From the NCBI RefSeq assembly GCF_014076845.1, contig NZ_JACGUT010000047.1, positions 372,001 to 436,000 of the forward strand: a DNA stretch of 64,000 nucleotides, read 5' to 3'. The translations under genes and the position numbers were made by a program. The notes beneath the pieces are model-generated. The model did not search any database and had not been told where the DNA came from. It saw only the letters and a list, made by a program, of their open reading frames with translations. Positions 51,051 through 60,314 of this stretch are shown here, piece by piece; the first letter of the stretch is position 1, and each line of letters begins with the position of its first letter. Origin of the DNA: Colwellia sp. MB3u-41 (GTDB lineage Bacteria; Pseudomonadota; Gammaproteobacteria; Enterobacterales; Alteromonadaceae).

Positions 51051-52403
51051 TTATAAATTCAGCATGCGCTTTTTTAACCTTGCTAAATCAATCGCATTAG
51101 ACCTTACTGTTAGCTTAATTTCACTGTAGTCGTAATCTTCTTTTGTAACGCTCATGCTGGATCGAATTTCACCTATAATACCTTTCGCTGTATAAGGAAT
51201 AACAATTTCTTCTTCAATCATTTCGTTCTCAGCAACGCCAACAATATATTTATGTAGTTTGGCGATATCAAGCGGATTACGAGCTGAGGTCATCATGGCA
51301 TCAGGAAATTCTTCAATCAGTACTTGTTGTTGCTCAGCACTAAGTTGGTCTGATTTGTTCAGTACCAATAACTTTTTACTGTCTTCAACACCCACCTCTT
51401 CCAGTACTTCGTGCACGACATCGAGTTGAGAACGAAAAGAAGGATCTGATGCATCTACTACATATAACAATAATGAAGCGTCATGGGCTTCTGCTAGGGT
51501 TGAATGGAATGAAGCAACTAAGTCATGTGGTAACTTTTTAATAAAGCCAACCGTATCTGACACTAATATTCGTGGTTGAGTGGCCGGATACAAGGCACGA
51601 ACCGTGGTATCAAGTGTTGCAAAAAGCTTGTTCTCACCCGCAACATCACTACCCGTTATCGCTCGCATCATTGAGGACTTACCCGCATTGGTATACCCGA
51701 CTAAAGCGACACAAAAAAGCTCTGAACGTTGGGTACGTCGTCCTTTCATTTCATGTTGAACACTAACCAATTCACGTTTAAGCTCGGCTAATTGATCGCG
51801 CACTGCACGGCGATTTAGTTCTAGCGTCGTTTCGCCAGCGCCTTTACCCATTTGACGTTCTTTATCACCACATGATGTTTCACGAAGTCGTGGCGCCACG
51901 TAATTTAAGCGAGCGATTTCAACTTGTAATTTCGCTGTTTTAGTACGGGCATGACGACTAAATATTTCAATGATAATGCCAGTACGATCAAATACTTCTA
52001 CGCCTAATTGATTCTCAACATTACGTAGCTGAGATGGGCTTAAGTCACAATCAAATACCACGACGTCGGCACAGCCAAATGGGAGGTTTTCTGAGGGGAT
52101 ATCTGCCGGATTAAGGGTAAGTTCTGCTTCGCCTGCTAAATTTTCATCGTCTTCTACGCCTTCGACGGCCCCTTGATTACCAGTAAGATGAGCTATTTCG
52201 GCCAGTTTACCTAAACCTAATACATTAACTTTTTTAGTTGAACTCTGCTTTTGCGACTGAGTGCCAACTACTTTAAATCCTAAGGTAGTCACTAAACGTG
52301 CAAGTTCTGCAAGTGACTCTGTTGCTTCATCACCCTTAAAATCAGGTGTACAAATAGAAATAAGTAGAGCGTTGGTAAGTGATGCTTTTGCTGTTGGTTG
52401 CAT
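51051..52403 (-). CDS. hflX: HflX-family GTPase (paralogue with an acidic insertion)
   Basis: HflX is a ribosome-binding GTPase that splits stalled ribosomes under stress. The GTPase motifs are present: G1 ALVGYTNAGKSSMMRAITG, G3 LVSDTVGFIKKLPHDL, G4 LVLNKSDQL. The N-terminal HflX domain has VVFDCDLSPSQLRNVE, EIFSRHARTKTAKLQVEIAR and the GKGAGETTLELNRR signature. Before the conserved region is an acidic insert (VEGVEDDENLAGEAELTLN). It is not in the hfq-hflX-hflKC operon, so it may be a second, divergent copy. Length (450) is slightly above usual. Confidence 0.88.
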   Translation of the reverse strand: MQPTAKASLTNALLISICTPDFKGDEATESLAELARLVTTLGFKVVGTQSQKQSSTKKVNVLGLGKLAEIAHLTGNQGAVEGVEDDENLAGEAELTLNPADIPSENLPFGCADVVVFDCDLSPSQLRNVENQLGVEVFDRTGIIIEIFSRHARTKTAKLQVEIARLNYVAPRLRETSCGDKERQMGKGAGETTLELNRRAVRDQLAELKRELVSVQHEMKGRRTQRSELFCVALVGYTNAGKSSMMRAITGSDVAGENKLFATLDTTVRALYPATQPRILVSDTVGFIKKLPHDLVASFHSTLAEAHDASLLLYVVDASDPSFRSQLDVVHEVLEEVGVEDSKKLLVLNKSDQLSAEQQQVLIEEFPDAMMTSARNPLDIAKLHKYIVGVAENEMIEEEIVIPYTAKGIIGEIRSSMSVTKEDYDYSEIKLTVRSNAIDLARLKKRMLNL

Positions 52404-52746
52404 AATTTTTTATGTTAGTGCACCTAAGTGCAAACCTAATTTTATATCTAAAGTTGTAATATCCTACGCTGTTATAGGTAAGCTTTATAGAGCAATAACA
52501 GACTAAATATAGAGTTTATTTTTGTTAATGAAAAATAACTGAACTTTGGCGGTATTAAACAACAAATTAAAGACACATAACTTGGCTTAGTACCGTAAAC
52601 ATATCTTAATATTTACCATGGGCTAAAATACCTAAAACTTACTGAATTTTAATAAAAAAAAAAATCATTTTATCAAGTGTTTTTAGTTTTCTTATTTACA
52701 ATTATTTGCCTACACTTATATTTTATTTGTAAGTATTAGTATATAA
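52404..52746. other. Gene-free divergent intergenic region
   Basis: 343 bp between the divergent hflX-like and binding-protein genes. No further frame or clear regulatory repeat; the hflX promoter and the binding-protein promoter must lie here. Confidence 0.4.
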
Positions 52747-53499
52747 ATGCCAAAAACATTATGTCGCCTCATGTTTATCTATTTCCTTGTGTTCTCTACA
52801 ACGTCAATAGCGCAACAAGTTATAAAAGTCGGAGTGGGTAATTTTCCTCCATTTTTTATTGAAAAAGGAACAAAAGGTTTATTTGTTGAGATCATCGATG
52901 AAATATTCAAACAACTTCCTCAATACAAAGTAAAATACATATCCATGAGTAATAACCGGATATTGCATGAAATTAACTACGGAAAGTCAATTGATGTTGC
53001 TTCGAACGTTTTCCCTAACTCAAAGGTAAATGCCTATTTATCTGAACCCGTATTTCGCTTTAGGGACGTTGCTATATCGAAAAAGTCAAAAAAATTAAAA
53101 GTTAATAAAATATCTGATTTACAAGGGAAATCGATTGCTGCATACCAAGGAGCAACAGTGTTACTCGGTGAGGACTTTAAGCAAATGGCCGCTAAAAATT
53201 CAAAATATTCCGAACATGCACACCCTAAAAAAACGACTCAGCTCATGCTTTCGGGAATAAAGGATATTAGAGTCGGCGATATCAATATATTTTGGTACGA
53301 TTTAAGCAACAAGTATTACAATAACGATATAAACGTAGCCCGTAAAAACTTCACTGTGCATTATTTATGGCCTTTTACCTACTCACATATGGCTTTTAAA
53401 GATCAATCGCTAAAAAACACAGTGAATGACGTTATAAAAAAGTTGAAAGCCAATGGGACAATAGAAAAAATTTATTCAAAACATCAAATGCAAAAGTAA
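52747..53499 (+). CDS. Periplasmic substrate-binding protein (SBP_bac_3 type)
   Basis: This 250-residue exported protein has a signal peptide (LMFIYFLVFSTTSIAQQ). The first strand VIKVGVGNFPPFFIEKGTKG is the typical start of class II amino-acid-binding folds, followed by GLFVEIIDEIFKQLP, SDLQGKSIAAYQGAT and a C-terminal NDVIKKLKANGTIEKIYSKH. There is no ABC permease or ATPase gene beside it, so it may serve as a stand-alone sensor or orphan receptor. It resembles the broken gene at 26357. Confidence 0.8.
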   Translation: MPKTLCRLMFIYFLVFSTTSIAQQVIKVGVGNFPPFFIEKGTKGLFVEIIDEIFKQLPQYKVKYISMSNNRILHEINYGKSIDVASNVFPNSKVNAYLSEPVFRFRDVAISKKSKKLKVNKISDLQGKSIAAYQGATVLLGEDFKQMAAKNSKYSEHAHPKKTTQLMLSGIKDIRVGDINIFWYDLSNKYYNNDINVARKNFTVHYLWPFTYSHMAFKDQSLKNTVNDVIKKLKANGTIEKIYSKHQMQK

Positions 53500-53623
53500 C
53501 CTTTTGCATTAACTTATCTACCTAACCTGGATGTTATAAAGAAACCAAGCATAGCTAGGGCAGTCCAAGATAATATTTAAAGGGGATTTAATCCCTAAAA
53601 TTTCATTCATTATTTGACAACAA

Positions 53624-54250
53624 TTATTCTTTGTTTGATGACGATAATGCCCTTTGCTCTTTGTATAAAGCGCGTTCAAGCCAATAATCGACACTTAGAT
53701 AACGTCCCCCTCCTAAAAAAAGTAATGCGATCAACATAATAAAGTAGGTAACAGAAAACTCAATACCGTTATTTAGCATCACAACACTACCGCTTGACGT
53801 TATATAATCGTAGTTAGTGTGTTCTTGCAGTACCTCTTTTACGATGCCCAATTTATTGGATGCTTCAATAACTCTCTCATTAGCAAAAGGAGCGCTTGGA
53901 TCGGTTATAGCTTGCCAACCATTGTCCCAATGAACGGTACCTGCCGCAACAACCATAGTGAACATTAAAGGTAGTGAAAGCCATCTTACTGCAAGGCCAA
54001 AAAAAAGGGCTATTGCGCCAAAAAATTCAGTAGCTGTGGCTAAGAACGCCATTAAAAATGGAAACGGTAGCCCTAAGCCCCATTCAGAGTTGCCGAACCA
54101 CTCAACAATTTCCTCAAAGCCTTCTATTTTTTTAGTACCTGCCATCCAAAATATGGGGACTAAATACATTCTCAATAACAGCGGTGCTAAAAAATCGACT
54201 TCTCGTGTTTTATTTAACATTGCGTGGATTTTTATCAATTGTATTTTCAA
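53624..54250 (-). CDS. DoxX-family membrane protein, HvfX-like
   Basis: The protein has four membrane helices: LAPLLLRMYLVPIFWMAG, FLMAFLATATEFFGAIALFF, WLSLPLMFTMVVAAGTV and FSVTYFIMLIALLFLGGG. The motifs WFGNSEWGLGLPFP and VHWDNGWQAI match the HvfX branch of DoxX proteins, associated with copper-binding modified peptide (bufferin-type) clusters. No precursor or HvfB/C gene is nearby. The TTG at 54250 is preferred because AAGGAA lies six bases upstream; a GTG at 54274 would add eight residues. It is divergent from the ECF sigma factor gene, which may regulate it. Confidence 0.8.
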   Translation of the reverse strand: MKIQLIKIHAMLNKTREVDFLAPLLLRMYLVPIFWMAGTKKIEGFEEIVEWFGNSEWGLGLPFPFLMAFLATATEFFGAIALFFGLAVRWLSLPLMFTMVVAAGTVHWDNGWQAITDPSAPFANERVIEASNKLGIVKEVLQEHTNYDYITSSGSVVMLNNGIEFSVTYFIMLIALLFLGGGRYLSVDYWLERALYKEQRALSSSNKE

Positions 54251-54365
54251 TGTTTGTTCCTTATTAAAAATCACATTAAAGAGAGTGATAAATTAAAGAG
54301 TGATTTTCGATTAATTATTCGTTAAGTTACCACTATGATGCTGCCCACTTTAAAAGGTTACAACA

Positions 54366-55034
54366 TTGTTGAAAAAAAAACCTTCTGCAATTTTAAACCA
54401 AGATAAAAACAAAGAAAATGAACTGATTGAACGGCTAATAGAAAATAAAGATTTAGCTTACGAAACGCTCGTTCGTCAATATAGTGTTCGAATGTATACA
54501 ACAGCACGTCGTTTTTTTTATACTGATGACGATGCTCAAGAATGTTTGCAAAAAGCATTTATTCAAGTTTTTAAGAATATTTCCTCATTTAAAAAAAATT
54601 CACAGCTCTCTACTTGGTTACACCGTATTACCGTTAATGAAGCATTAATGATGCTTAGACAAAAAAAAAGACAAAATACCACGTCATTAGAAGTGTTTTC
54701 TCAACGGTACAATGAATACGGTGAACGAACGGTGTTTGCTGATGAGCTAGGTAATAATCTAGAAGATACCTTAAGCAACAACATTGAAGTGCTCTTTGAG
54801 AAAAGTGAAGCAAAGTTGTCGCTTAGTGAGATTATTTACCAGCTTCCCGAAAAATATTGTAACGTGATACTGCTTAGAGACATCCAAGAAATGAATACCA
54901 AAGAAACTGCCGAAATATTAGCGGTGTCTGAAGCTTCGGTTAAAACACAATTACACCGGGCCAGATTACTTTTAAGAGCTATTTTAGAACAGGAAGACAG
55001 AGCAAGCATAGAAAGCAATTGGAAGGTGAACTGA
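54366..55034 (+). CDS. ECF-type RNA polymerase sigma factor
   Basis: This 222-residue protein has sigma-70 region 2 (YETLVRQYSVRMYTTARRFF, DDDAQECLQKAFIQVFKNIS, STWLHRITVNEALM) and region 4 (QLPEKYCNVILLRDIQEMNT with ETAEILAVSEASVKTQLHRA). It starts at a TTG with AAAGG ten bases upstream. It stands 1 bp before the zinc-finger gene that is likely its anti-sigma factor, followed by DinB and NRDE genes, all co-directional. Targets probably include this operon and the divergent DoxX/HvfX gene. Confidence 0.9.
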   Translation: MLKKKPSAILNQDKNKENELIERLIENKDLAYETLVRQYSVRMYTTARRFFYTDDDAQECLQKAFIQVFKNISSFKKNSQLSTWLHRITVNEALMMLRQKKRQNTTSLEVFSQRYNEYGERTVFADELGNNLEDTLSNNIEVLFEKSEAKLSLSEIIYQLPEKYCNVILLRDIQEMNTKETAEILAVSEASVKTQLHRARLLLRAILEQEDRASIESNWKVN

Positions 55035-55035
55035 C

Positions 55036-55317
55036 ATGCTAATGATTAAACGATTAATGACCCAACATATGCCTGGTATGTTGACCTGTGAAGAGGTTGA
55101 TGGTTTTTTGTATGATTTTCATGAAGGAAACTTGTCTTACCTTGAAAAGTTTACATTTAAACTGCACTTAAGCATGTGCCGCGAATGTAGGGATTATGTA
55201 GAGGGGTATGTAAATGCCATTCGAATTTATCAAGCAGGATTTATTAAAACGAATCAATCCACCAAGATACCTGAAGATCTTATGCAAGCTATCTTAAAAA
55301 GTCGAACATCTAAGTAA
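55036..55317 (+). CDS. Zinc-finger (zf-HC2) anti-sigma factor
   Basis: The 93-residue protein contains the anti-sigma zinc motif H-x3-C-x2-C in KLHLSMCRECRDYVEG, with an upstream cysteine in MLTCEEVDGFLYDFHEGNLS. These are the four ligands of ZAS-type anti-sigma factors. No membrane helix is present, so it is a soluble, possibly redox- or metal-sensing form. It follows the sigma factor stop codon by one base, as expected for a regulatory pair. Confidence 0.85.
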   Translation: MLMIKRLMTQHMPGMLTCEEVDGFLYDFHEGNLSYLEKFTFKLHLSMCRECRDYVEGYVNAIRIYQAGFIKTNQSTKIPEDLMQAILKSRTSK

Positions 55318-55344
55318 TTCATTCACAATTGGAAATATAACCGC

Positions 55345-55929
55345 ATGGTCATGGGTCAATTAGGCATTATTGAACAAGCTCAGCAATACCTTAATAAAGT
55401 GTCTAAAAAACATTATGCAGAAATTACATCGCCTAACTTTATGAGTTCAGCAGGTGCCCATATGCGGCATATTATTGATCATTATTTAGCGATAATATCA
55501 GGTATAGAAAGCAAGTTAATTAATTATGATGTTAGAGTTCGAGGGAGTAAAATAGAGTCATCTCCTGAGCTTGCCGCAGGGAAGTTAACTGAAATAACGG
55601 TTTGGATCAAAAACCTTTCTCAGCATGACTTAAGTAAGATAGTTACGTTATCAACAGAAGTGTCAATAGACAATGAAAATATTCAAAAAGTACAAACCAC
55701 TATTGCTAGAGAATTAGTTTTTGCCGGCAGCCATGCAGTTCACCATTTTGCCATGATTGCTCAAATATCTCTTACTCAAAAAAGTTCGGTACAAACAACA
55801 GAGCTACCACATAACTTTGGCTTAGCTCCCGCAACAGCAACTTTTTTAAGAGAAAACAGTGAACGGCCTGTTGATGCCAAAAATAAAGAGACGAACAATC
55901 ACCAAACGACTATGCCCGTGATGAATTAA
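55345..55929 (+). CDS. DinB-superfamily protein
   Basis: This 194-residue four-helix protein of the DinB/YfiT-like superfamily has the metal-binding histidines visible in AGAHMRHIIDHYLAIISGI and in the C-terminal GSHAVHHFAMIAQI. Members are often thiol-dependent transferases or of unknown activity. The C-terminal FGLAPATATFLRENS segment is typical for this branch. Its stop codon abuts the start of the NRDE gene, showing one operon with the sigma/anti-sigma pair. Confidence 0.8.
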   Translation: MVMGQLGIIEQAQQYLNKVSKKHYAEITSPNFMSSAGAHMRHIIDHYLAIISGIESKLINYDVRVRGSKIESSPELAAGKLTEITVWIKNLSQHDLSKIVTLSTEVSIDNENIQKVQTTIARELVFAGSHAVHHFAMIAQISLTQKSSVQTTELPHNFGLAPATATFLRENSERPVDAKNKETNNHQTTMPVMN

Positions 55930-56685
55930 ATGTGCACTTTAACCTATTTACTTAATCAAAATGGCTATGAATTGTTTTTTAATCGTGACGAACAGCGCAC
56001 GCGTTTGTTGGCTATCCCCCCTCAACCACATCAAATTGATAATGCTATTTACCCTATAGACCCACAGGGCGGTGGAACTTGGATTGCAGTGACTAAACAA
56101 GGAATGTCACTCGCGCTGCTCAACAATTACCAAGCAGTTGTTAATATAAATAAAGATAAAGATAATATAATGAGCCGTGGACAGCTTATTTTTTCTTTAT
56201 TGCAAAACCAAGAAAGTGTTATTAAGCAATTAAAAGTTATGGATTTAGAGGTGTTTCAACCTTTTCAGCTGTGTGTTTTTCCTGATACTTTATCAAAAGA
56301 CAACCCAACGATTCATTGTGTAAAATGGGATGGAAGTGAACTTGTTGATGTAAGTGTTGATGTTAAGGCTGACTTACCTATCACCTCATCAAGTATTGAC
56401 TTTATTGATGTCAGTAAAAAAAGAAAATCTCGTTTTATCGGTACAGTAGATATAAATAACCCCCATTCAAATCAACATAGAGACTTTCATTTTTCAACAG
56501 AAAAAAATGGTCAGTATTCTGTAAATATGCAAAGAGAAGATGCGAGAACCGTTAGTATTTCTCATATATCTGTTAACAGTGACTTATCTAAGAAAAATGA
56601 AATTTGTTTCGAATATTTTGACAATGTTGTGCAGAAATCTCATACCGTTGCCTGTCTCAAAGAACAGAGACCGGCATTAGCGTAA
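55930..56685 (+). CDS. NRDE-family protein (TANGO2-like)
   Basis: The product begins MCTLTYLLNQNGYELFFNRD followed by EQRTR, the hallmark of the NRDE/TANGO2 family. The N-terminal cysteine after the start methionine may act as an N-terminal nucleophile. GGGTWIAVTKQGMSLALLNN follows. Human TANGO2 is tied to haem and lipid homeostasis; the bacterial function is not known. It is the fourth gene of the ECF sigma operon and ends 49 bp before a convergent gene. Confidence 0.85.
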   Translation: MCTLTYLLNQNGYELFFNRDEQRTRLLAIPPQPHQIDNAIYPIDPQGGGTWIAVTKQGMSLALLNNYQAVVNINKDKDNIMSRGQLIFSLLQNQESVIKQLKVMDLEVFQPFQLCVFPDTLSKDNPTIHCVKWDGSELVDVSVDVKADLPITSSSIDFIDVSKKRKSRFIGTVDINNPHSNQHRDFHFSTEKNGQYSVNMQREDARTVSISHISVNSDLSKKNEICFEYFDNVVQKSHTVACLKEQRPALA

Positions 56686-56734
56686 CACTTATTATCACTT
56701 TAACCGCACTTGATGAATCATTTACTTTTAGCTT

Positions 56735-58510
56735 TTAGCTTTTAGCATAGTTTAAATACGCCGTTTTAGATGAACCTAGATAAAGTTTTAATAGCTTTTC
56801 TGGCGCCTCGGGTAAATTAACACTGAGCAATAAACCTGGCGTATGATTAAAGTTAACATCGATACCGGTGCAATGAAATATAGCCCCTAGTTTATGATAC
56901 TGCTTCAATAATACAGGAATATCTTTGCTGTCTTCTTCTATTCCTATCACTAATGCCGACAACTGATTTAGCTCGACAGGTGTGGCGCTAATAAAATCTT
57001 TTACTTCTGGATGAAGTTGCCCTTTAAATGCTGCTTTAGCGTTAACTCCAGCTTTGTTAGTCACCATAACTTCATCGATTAAAGCAACTGAACGAGGGTC
57101 ATATAATTTACTTAATGATACCGTACCGTACAATGTTCTATAGTGTGGGTTTTGACAAACAAACGCACCAATACCTTTCCATAATAATAATAAGCCATGA
57201 AAACTGTTTTGGTGGGCTGCAATAATAAATGATCGCCCCATTTCTAAACAAGGTTGCTGCTGATTAATAAAACCACCACTAAAGTTAAACATCTGCGAAA
57301 GATAAAGTTGTGATACGCCTCCCTCATTCTGTAAAAGGTCAGTCTGCCCAATTCGATACGCACCAATAATCTCTTCATTTTTATGATCGAAAATAAATAA
57401 GTGCATATACGTTGCATCAAATTTGTCGGTATCACATGTTTCACCGCTCCCTTCGTCTAACGTTCGAAAGGTTATTTCACGCAACCGAGTGATTTCTTGT
57501 ACACATAGTGGTATTTGCTTTTGATAGCCATAATAAACAGAGAATGATTTAAAATCTAATAAATGCTGTTCATCAGGCAACTGAGCAAGTTCGCTTTTAA
57601 TGTTGACTTTATCTGCGGTCGGGATAATATTTTTAAATGCCATAGGGTCGTCATCTTCAAGCCAAGGCGTAAAATAGTTTTCATCATTTAAGTAACATTG
57701 TAACCGCACAAAATCATTCATTCTTTTAATACCTTTAAATTCATTAAGTTGCTTAATTGACAGTAAGTTATTGGTTTTTAAATCAATATTATGTGCTTGT
57801 AATTTAAACATTTCATGGGCCAACATTAGCAGTCGAAAGCGGTAGTAAATTCTGCCCATACGATGGAATAACTGACTATTAGTACCAGAAATAAAAACAG
57901 GTAAAATAGGTGCCCGTGTTTTTTGGGCAAGTTTAATCACTAAGCGATTCCAGTCACCATCGGTTATTCTTTGTTTGTCTGACTGAAAAAACGAAACCCT
58001 TCCCGCAGGAAATACAACCAACAAACCGTCATTTTCAAGGTGGCTAAAACATTGCTTTATTGCCAGAGTATTTATCTTGGCTTTTGGCTTTAAAGGGTTA
58101 GCAAAAATGAAATAATCTTTAATTTCTTTAAATATTTGTAAACCAACATTCGCCATTACTTGGGTGTCTGAACGAAATTCGGTAAGCAAATGAGCAATAA
58201 TAACGCCCTCAATCATGCCATAAGGGTGATTACAGACAACAACACATCGACCACTTTGTGGTACTTTTTCTAAAACACCGTTAACACCTGACACCTGAAC
58301 ACCTAAGCCATCAAGTAATTTTTGTGAAAACTGTTGCTTGTCTAACCCCGACAATTCACAAGACTCATAAACATTACGCAGTTTATTTATGCCTAATAAC
58401 TTATCTAAGAAAGGACCAAAAACTTTAATAATTTTACCCATAAACGTATTAGGCGCCATGGCAGCAAGTCTCAAATCAGAATAAGGTTTATCTAATGGTT
58501 CAATGTTCAT
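56735..58510 (-). CDS. Bifunctional acyltransferase, OlsF-like (PlsC-type plus GNAT-type domains)
   Basis: The 591-residue protein has an N-terminal lysophospholipid acyltransferase domain (VVVCNHPYGMIEGVIIAHLL, LLVVFPAGRVSFFQSDKQRI, PILPVFISGTN). A C-terminal hemolysin/OlsB-like acyltransferase domain follows (ITRLREITFRTLDEGSGETC, HLFIFDHKNEEIIGAYRIGQ, CLEMGRSFIIAAHQ). The combination resembles OlsF, which makes ornithine lipids by N- then O-acylation. In the PlsC motif the usual HxxxxD reads HPYGMIE, with E in place of D, as in related OlsF/hemolysin-type enzymes. It would act at the inner membrane. The stop codon lies in a TTTTAGC triplet repeat. Confidence 0.8.
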   Translation of the reverse strand: MNIEPLDKPYSDLRLAAMAPNTFMGKIIKVFGPFLDKLLGINKLRNVYESCELSGLDKQQFSQKLLDGLGVQVSGVNGVLEKVPQSGRCVVVCNHPYGMIEGVIIAHLLTEFRSDTQVMANVGLQIFKEIKDYFIFANPLKPKAKINTLAIKQCFSHLENDGLLVVFPAGRVSFFQSDKQRITDGDWNRLVIKLAQKTRAPILPVFISGTNSQLFHRMGRIYYRFRLLMLAHEMFKLQAHNIDLKTNNLLSIKQLNEFKGIKRMNDFVRLQCYLNDENYFTPWLEDDDPMAFKNIIPTADKVNIKSELAQLPDEQHLLDFKSFSVYYGYQKQIPLCVQEITRLREITFRTLDEGSGETCDTDKFDATYMHLFIFDHKNEEIIGAYRIGQTDLLQNEGGVSQLYLSQMFNFSGGFINQQQPCLEMGRSFIIAAHQNSFHGLLLLWKGIGAFVCQNPHYRTLYGTVSLSKLYDPRSVALIDEVMVTNKAGVNAKAAFKGQLHPEVKDFISATPVELNQLSALVIGIEEDSKDIPVLLKQYHKLGAIFHCTGIDVNFNHTPGLLLSVNLPEAPEKLLKLYLGSSKTAYLNYAKS

Positions 58511-58669
58511 AATATCTTCAATTAATAAGGAAAAAGGATAAGCCTAAAGAGGTTATATAACTTCGCTAAGTTATTACTGAGTTAATCAACTAGTTAAATA
58601 CAGCTAAAAAACTCGACTCTACTTTTTGATGTTAGAAGTGATTAACAAGTTACAAATTTTACTCAAATG

Positions 58670-59302
58670 TCACTGTTCTTCTCTGTACAATGAATCAACA
58701 CACCACGATTTTTCAATAATAACTTGTTCATTTTTATATATTTTAGCGGTAAATAATTCACCTGAATTTATTACTCCAACACCTTTTGGTGTGCCTGTCA
58801 TAATGATATCGCCATCTTCAAGTGTTAAAAATGTTTGTATTTCAGCAACTAATATTTCAGGTTTGTTGATCATAAGCTCATAATTGGCTAATTGCTTAAG
58901 GTGGTTGTCTATAAATAGTTCCATTTTATAACTTTTATAATCATCACTACACCTTACAAAATCGCTAAACACCGCCGATTTATTAAAAGCTTTAGCTCGC
59001 TCCCAAGGTAACCCTTTAGACTTAAGTACTTTTTGTACCGCTCTTTTAGTTAGATCTAGGCCAAAACCAATACCAGAGATTTTATTGTTTTCAATAATAA
59101 AACTAATTTCACCCTCATAATGTATTTCTTCATCTTGATTACTTTCAATATGGTCAGAGATAGCGGAATTAGGCTTAATAAAAATCACAGGCTCAGAGGG
59201 TGTCTCGTTGTTTAGCTCTTCGATATGTTCTACATAATTTCTGCCGATGCAGACAATCTTAGTTGGCTGAAAGTTTATACCTTCATACTTAACATTGTTC
59301 AT
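58670..59302 (-). CDS. Fumarylacetoacetate hydrolase-family enzyme
   Basis: This 210-residue single-domain FAH-fold protein (YcgM/HpaG type) has PTKIVCIGRNYVEHIEEL at the N-terminus, EPVIFIKPNSAISD, the metal-binding IHYEGEISFIIEN (E-x-E) and the C-terminal LEDGDIIMTGTPKGVGVINS. The family hydrolyses or decarboxylates 2,4-diketo acids such as acylpyruvates. The exact substrate is unknown. It is a monocistronic unit. Confidence 0.88.
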   Translation of the reverse strand: MNNVKYEGINFQPTKIVCIGRNYVEHIEELNNETPSEPVIFIKPNSAISDHIESNQDEEIHYEGEISFIIENNKISGIGFGLDLTKRAVQKVLKSKGLPWERAKAFNKSAVFSDFVRCSDDYKSYKMELFIDNHLKQLANYELMINKPEILVAEIQTFLTLEDGDIIMTGTPKGVGVINSGELFTAKIYKNEQVIIEKSWCVDSLYREEQ

Positions 59303-59723
59303 TTATACTTTTCCTGTATTCGGATGCTTTGGGTTGTTCTGCAAACCACACAATAGACCTTATTTGATCACTATAATCTACCGTAAAACCCTAAATTTAT
59401 ATAGGAGAAGAAGAGCAATAATTTAACGTTTACTCAGAGTGGTTCAAGCACTGGGCACGAGGCTAGACGCAGCAGTAACATTGAAATATTAACTGACTAT
59501 AAAATCAGGTTATGAAATGTGAGTAAATAATTGATAGAGAAGAAATTATTGTCACTATGGTGTTGCACTCGTTACAAAAAATTTTAAAGCACGGGGAGAA
59601 GTTGTTTTAAATTAAACCAAACTCAATGGCATATATTTAGATAAAGCTTTAAGGGGGTAAACTTCATTGTTATTAAAATCATACCCTCAGCTAATAGTGA
59701 TTAGTGAGGGTTTATCTTGCTTA
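59303..59723. other. Gene-free stretch
   Basis: 421 bp without a convincing open frame or recognisable repeat. Confidence 0.45.
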
Positions 59724-59891
59724 CTAAGCTTGGTATACCCATTCTAAAAAACATTTAGAATCGGTAATATTGCCAAACTTGATTAACTTTGTACCATTTT
59801 GATCGTTAACAACAACATTATGTTTGTTAACTGAAATGGAATTAATAGGTGACTTAATTGAATAAATCATTCCTTTATATGTATAAGACAT
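59724..59891 (-). CDS. Small protein (55 aa), unknown
   Basis: The ATG at 59891 (MSYTYKGMIYSIKSPINSIS) is preferred over 59939 because AAAGAG lies about nine bases upstream. The product is beta-rich and ends NITDSKCFLEWVYQA. There is no signal or membrane helix and no family is recognised. Coding status rests on the ribosome binding site and the composition. Confidence 0.45.
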   Translation of the reverse strand: MSYTYKGMIYSIKSPINSISVNKHNVVVNDQNGTKLIKFGNITDSKCFLEWVYQA

Positions 59892-60314
59892 AATAAAACT
59901 CTTTAATTTGCGCATCTGCGCATTAATAATAAAAGCCATATTACTGTGTGAAAACGTTTAGATATTTATAAATATCTGATCAAGAGAATAATGAATCTTG
60001 ATAACCTCAGACAACAATTTAGGCTTGATAATTTGAGTTATGGCTGACTGTGAAAGGGAAAGACAAAACATTAATCATAACAAATAATAACTACGTGTCA
60101 TAATTGGTTAAATAAACGAGAGGCGATTAGATAACGGTGTCACTATAAACAGGTTAAAAGATAAAGTAAACTACTATTTAACCTATTTATTTTTTATCAA
60201 TAAAAAAGTGGCAACCTCTATAGCCGTCGTATTTTTTATCAAAATTTTCCAAAAGCAGTGACACTTTAGTGCTTTATAAAAAACAGCTGTTTTTTAAAGT
60301 GGAAATCTAGCTGT
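59892..60314. other. Gene-free stretch
   Basis: 423 bp of AT-rich sequence between the 55-residue gene and the peroxiredoxin gene. A weak AAACAGCTGTTTTTTAAAG hairpin near 60281-60299 could end transcription from the peroxiredoxin gene. Confidence 0.4.
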
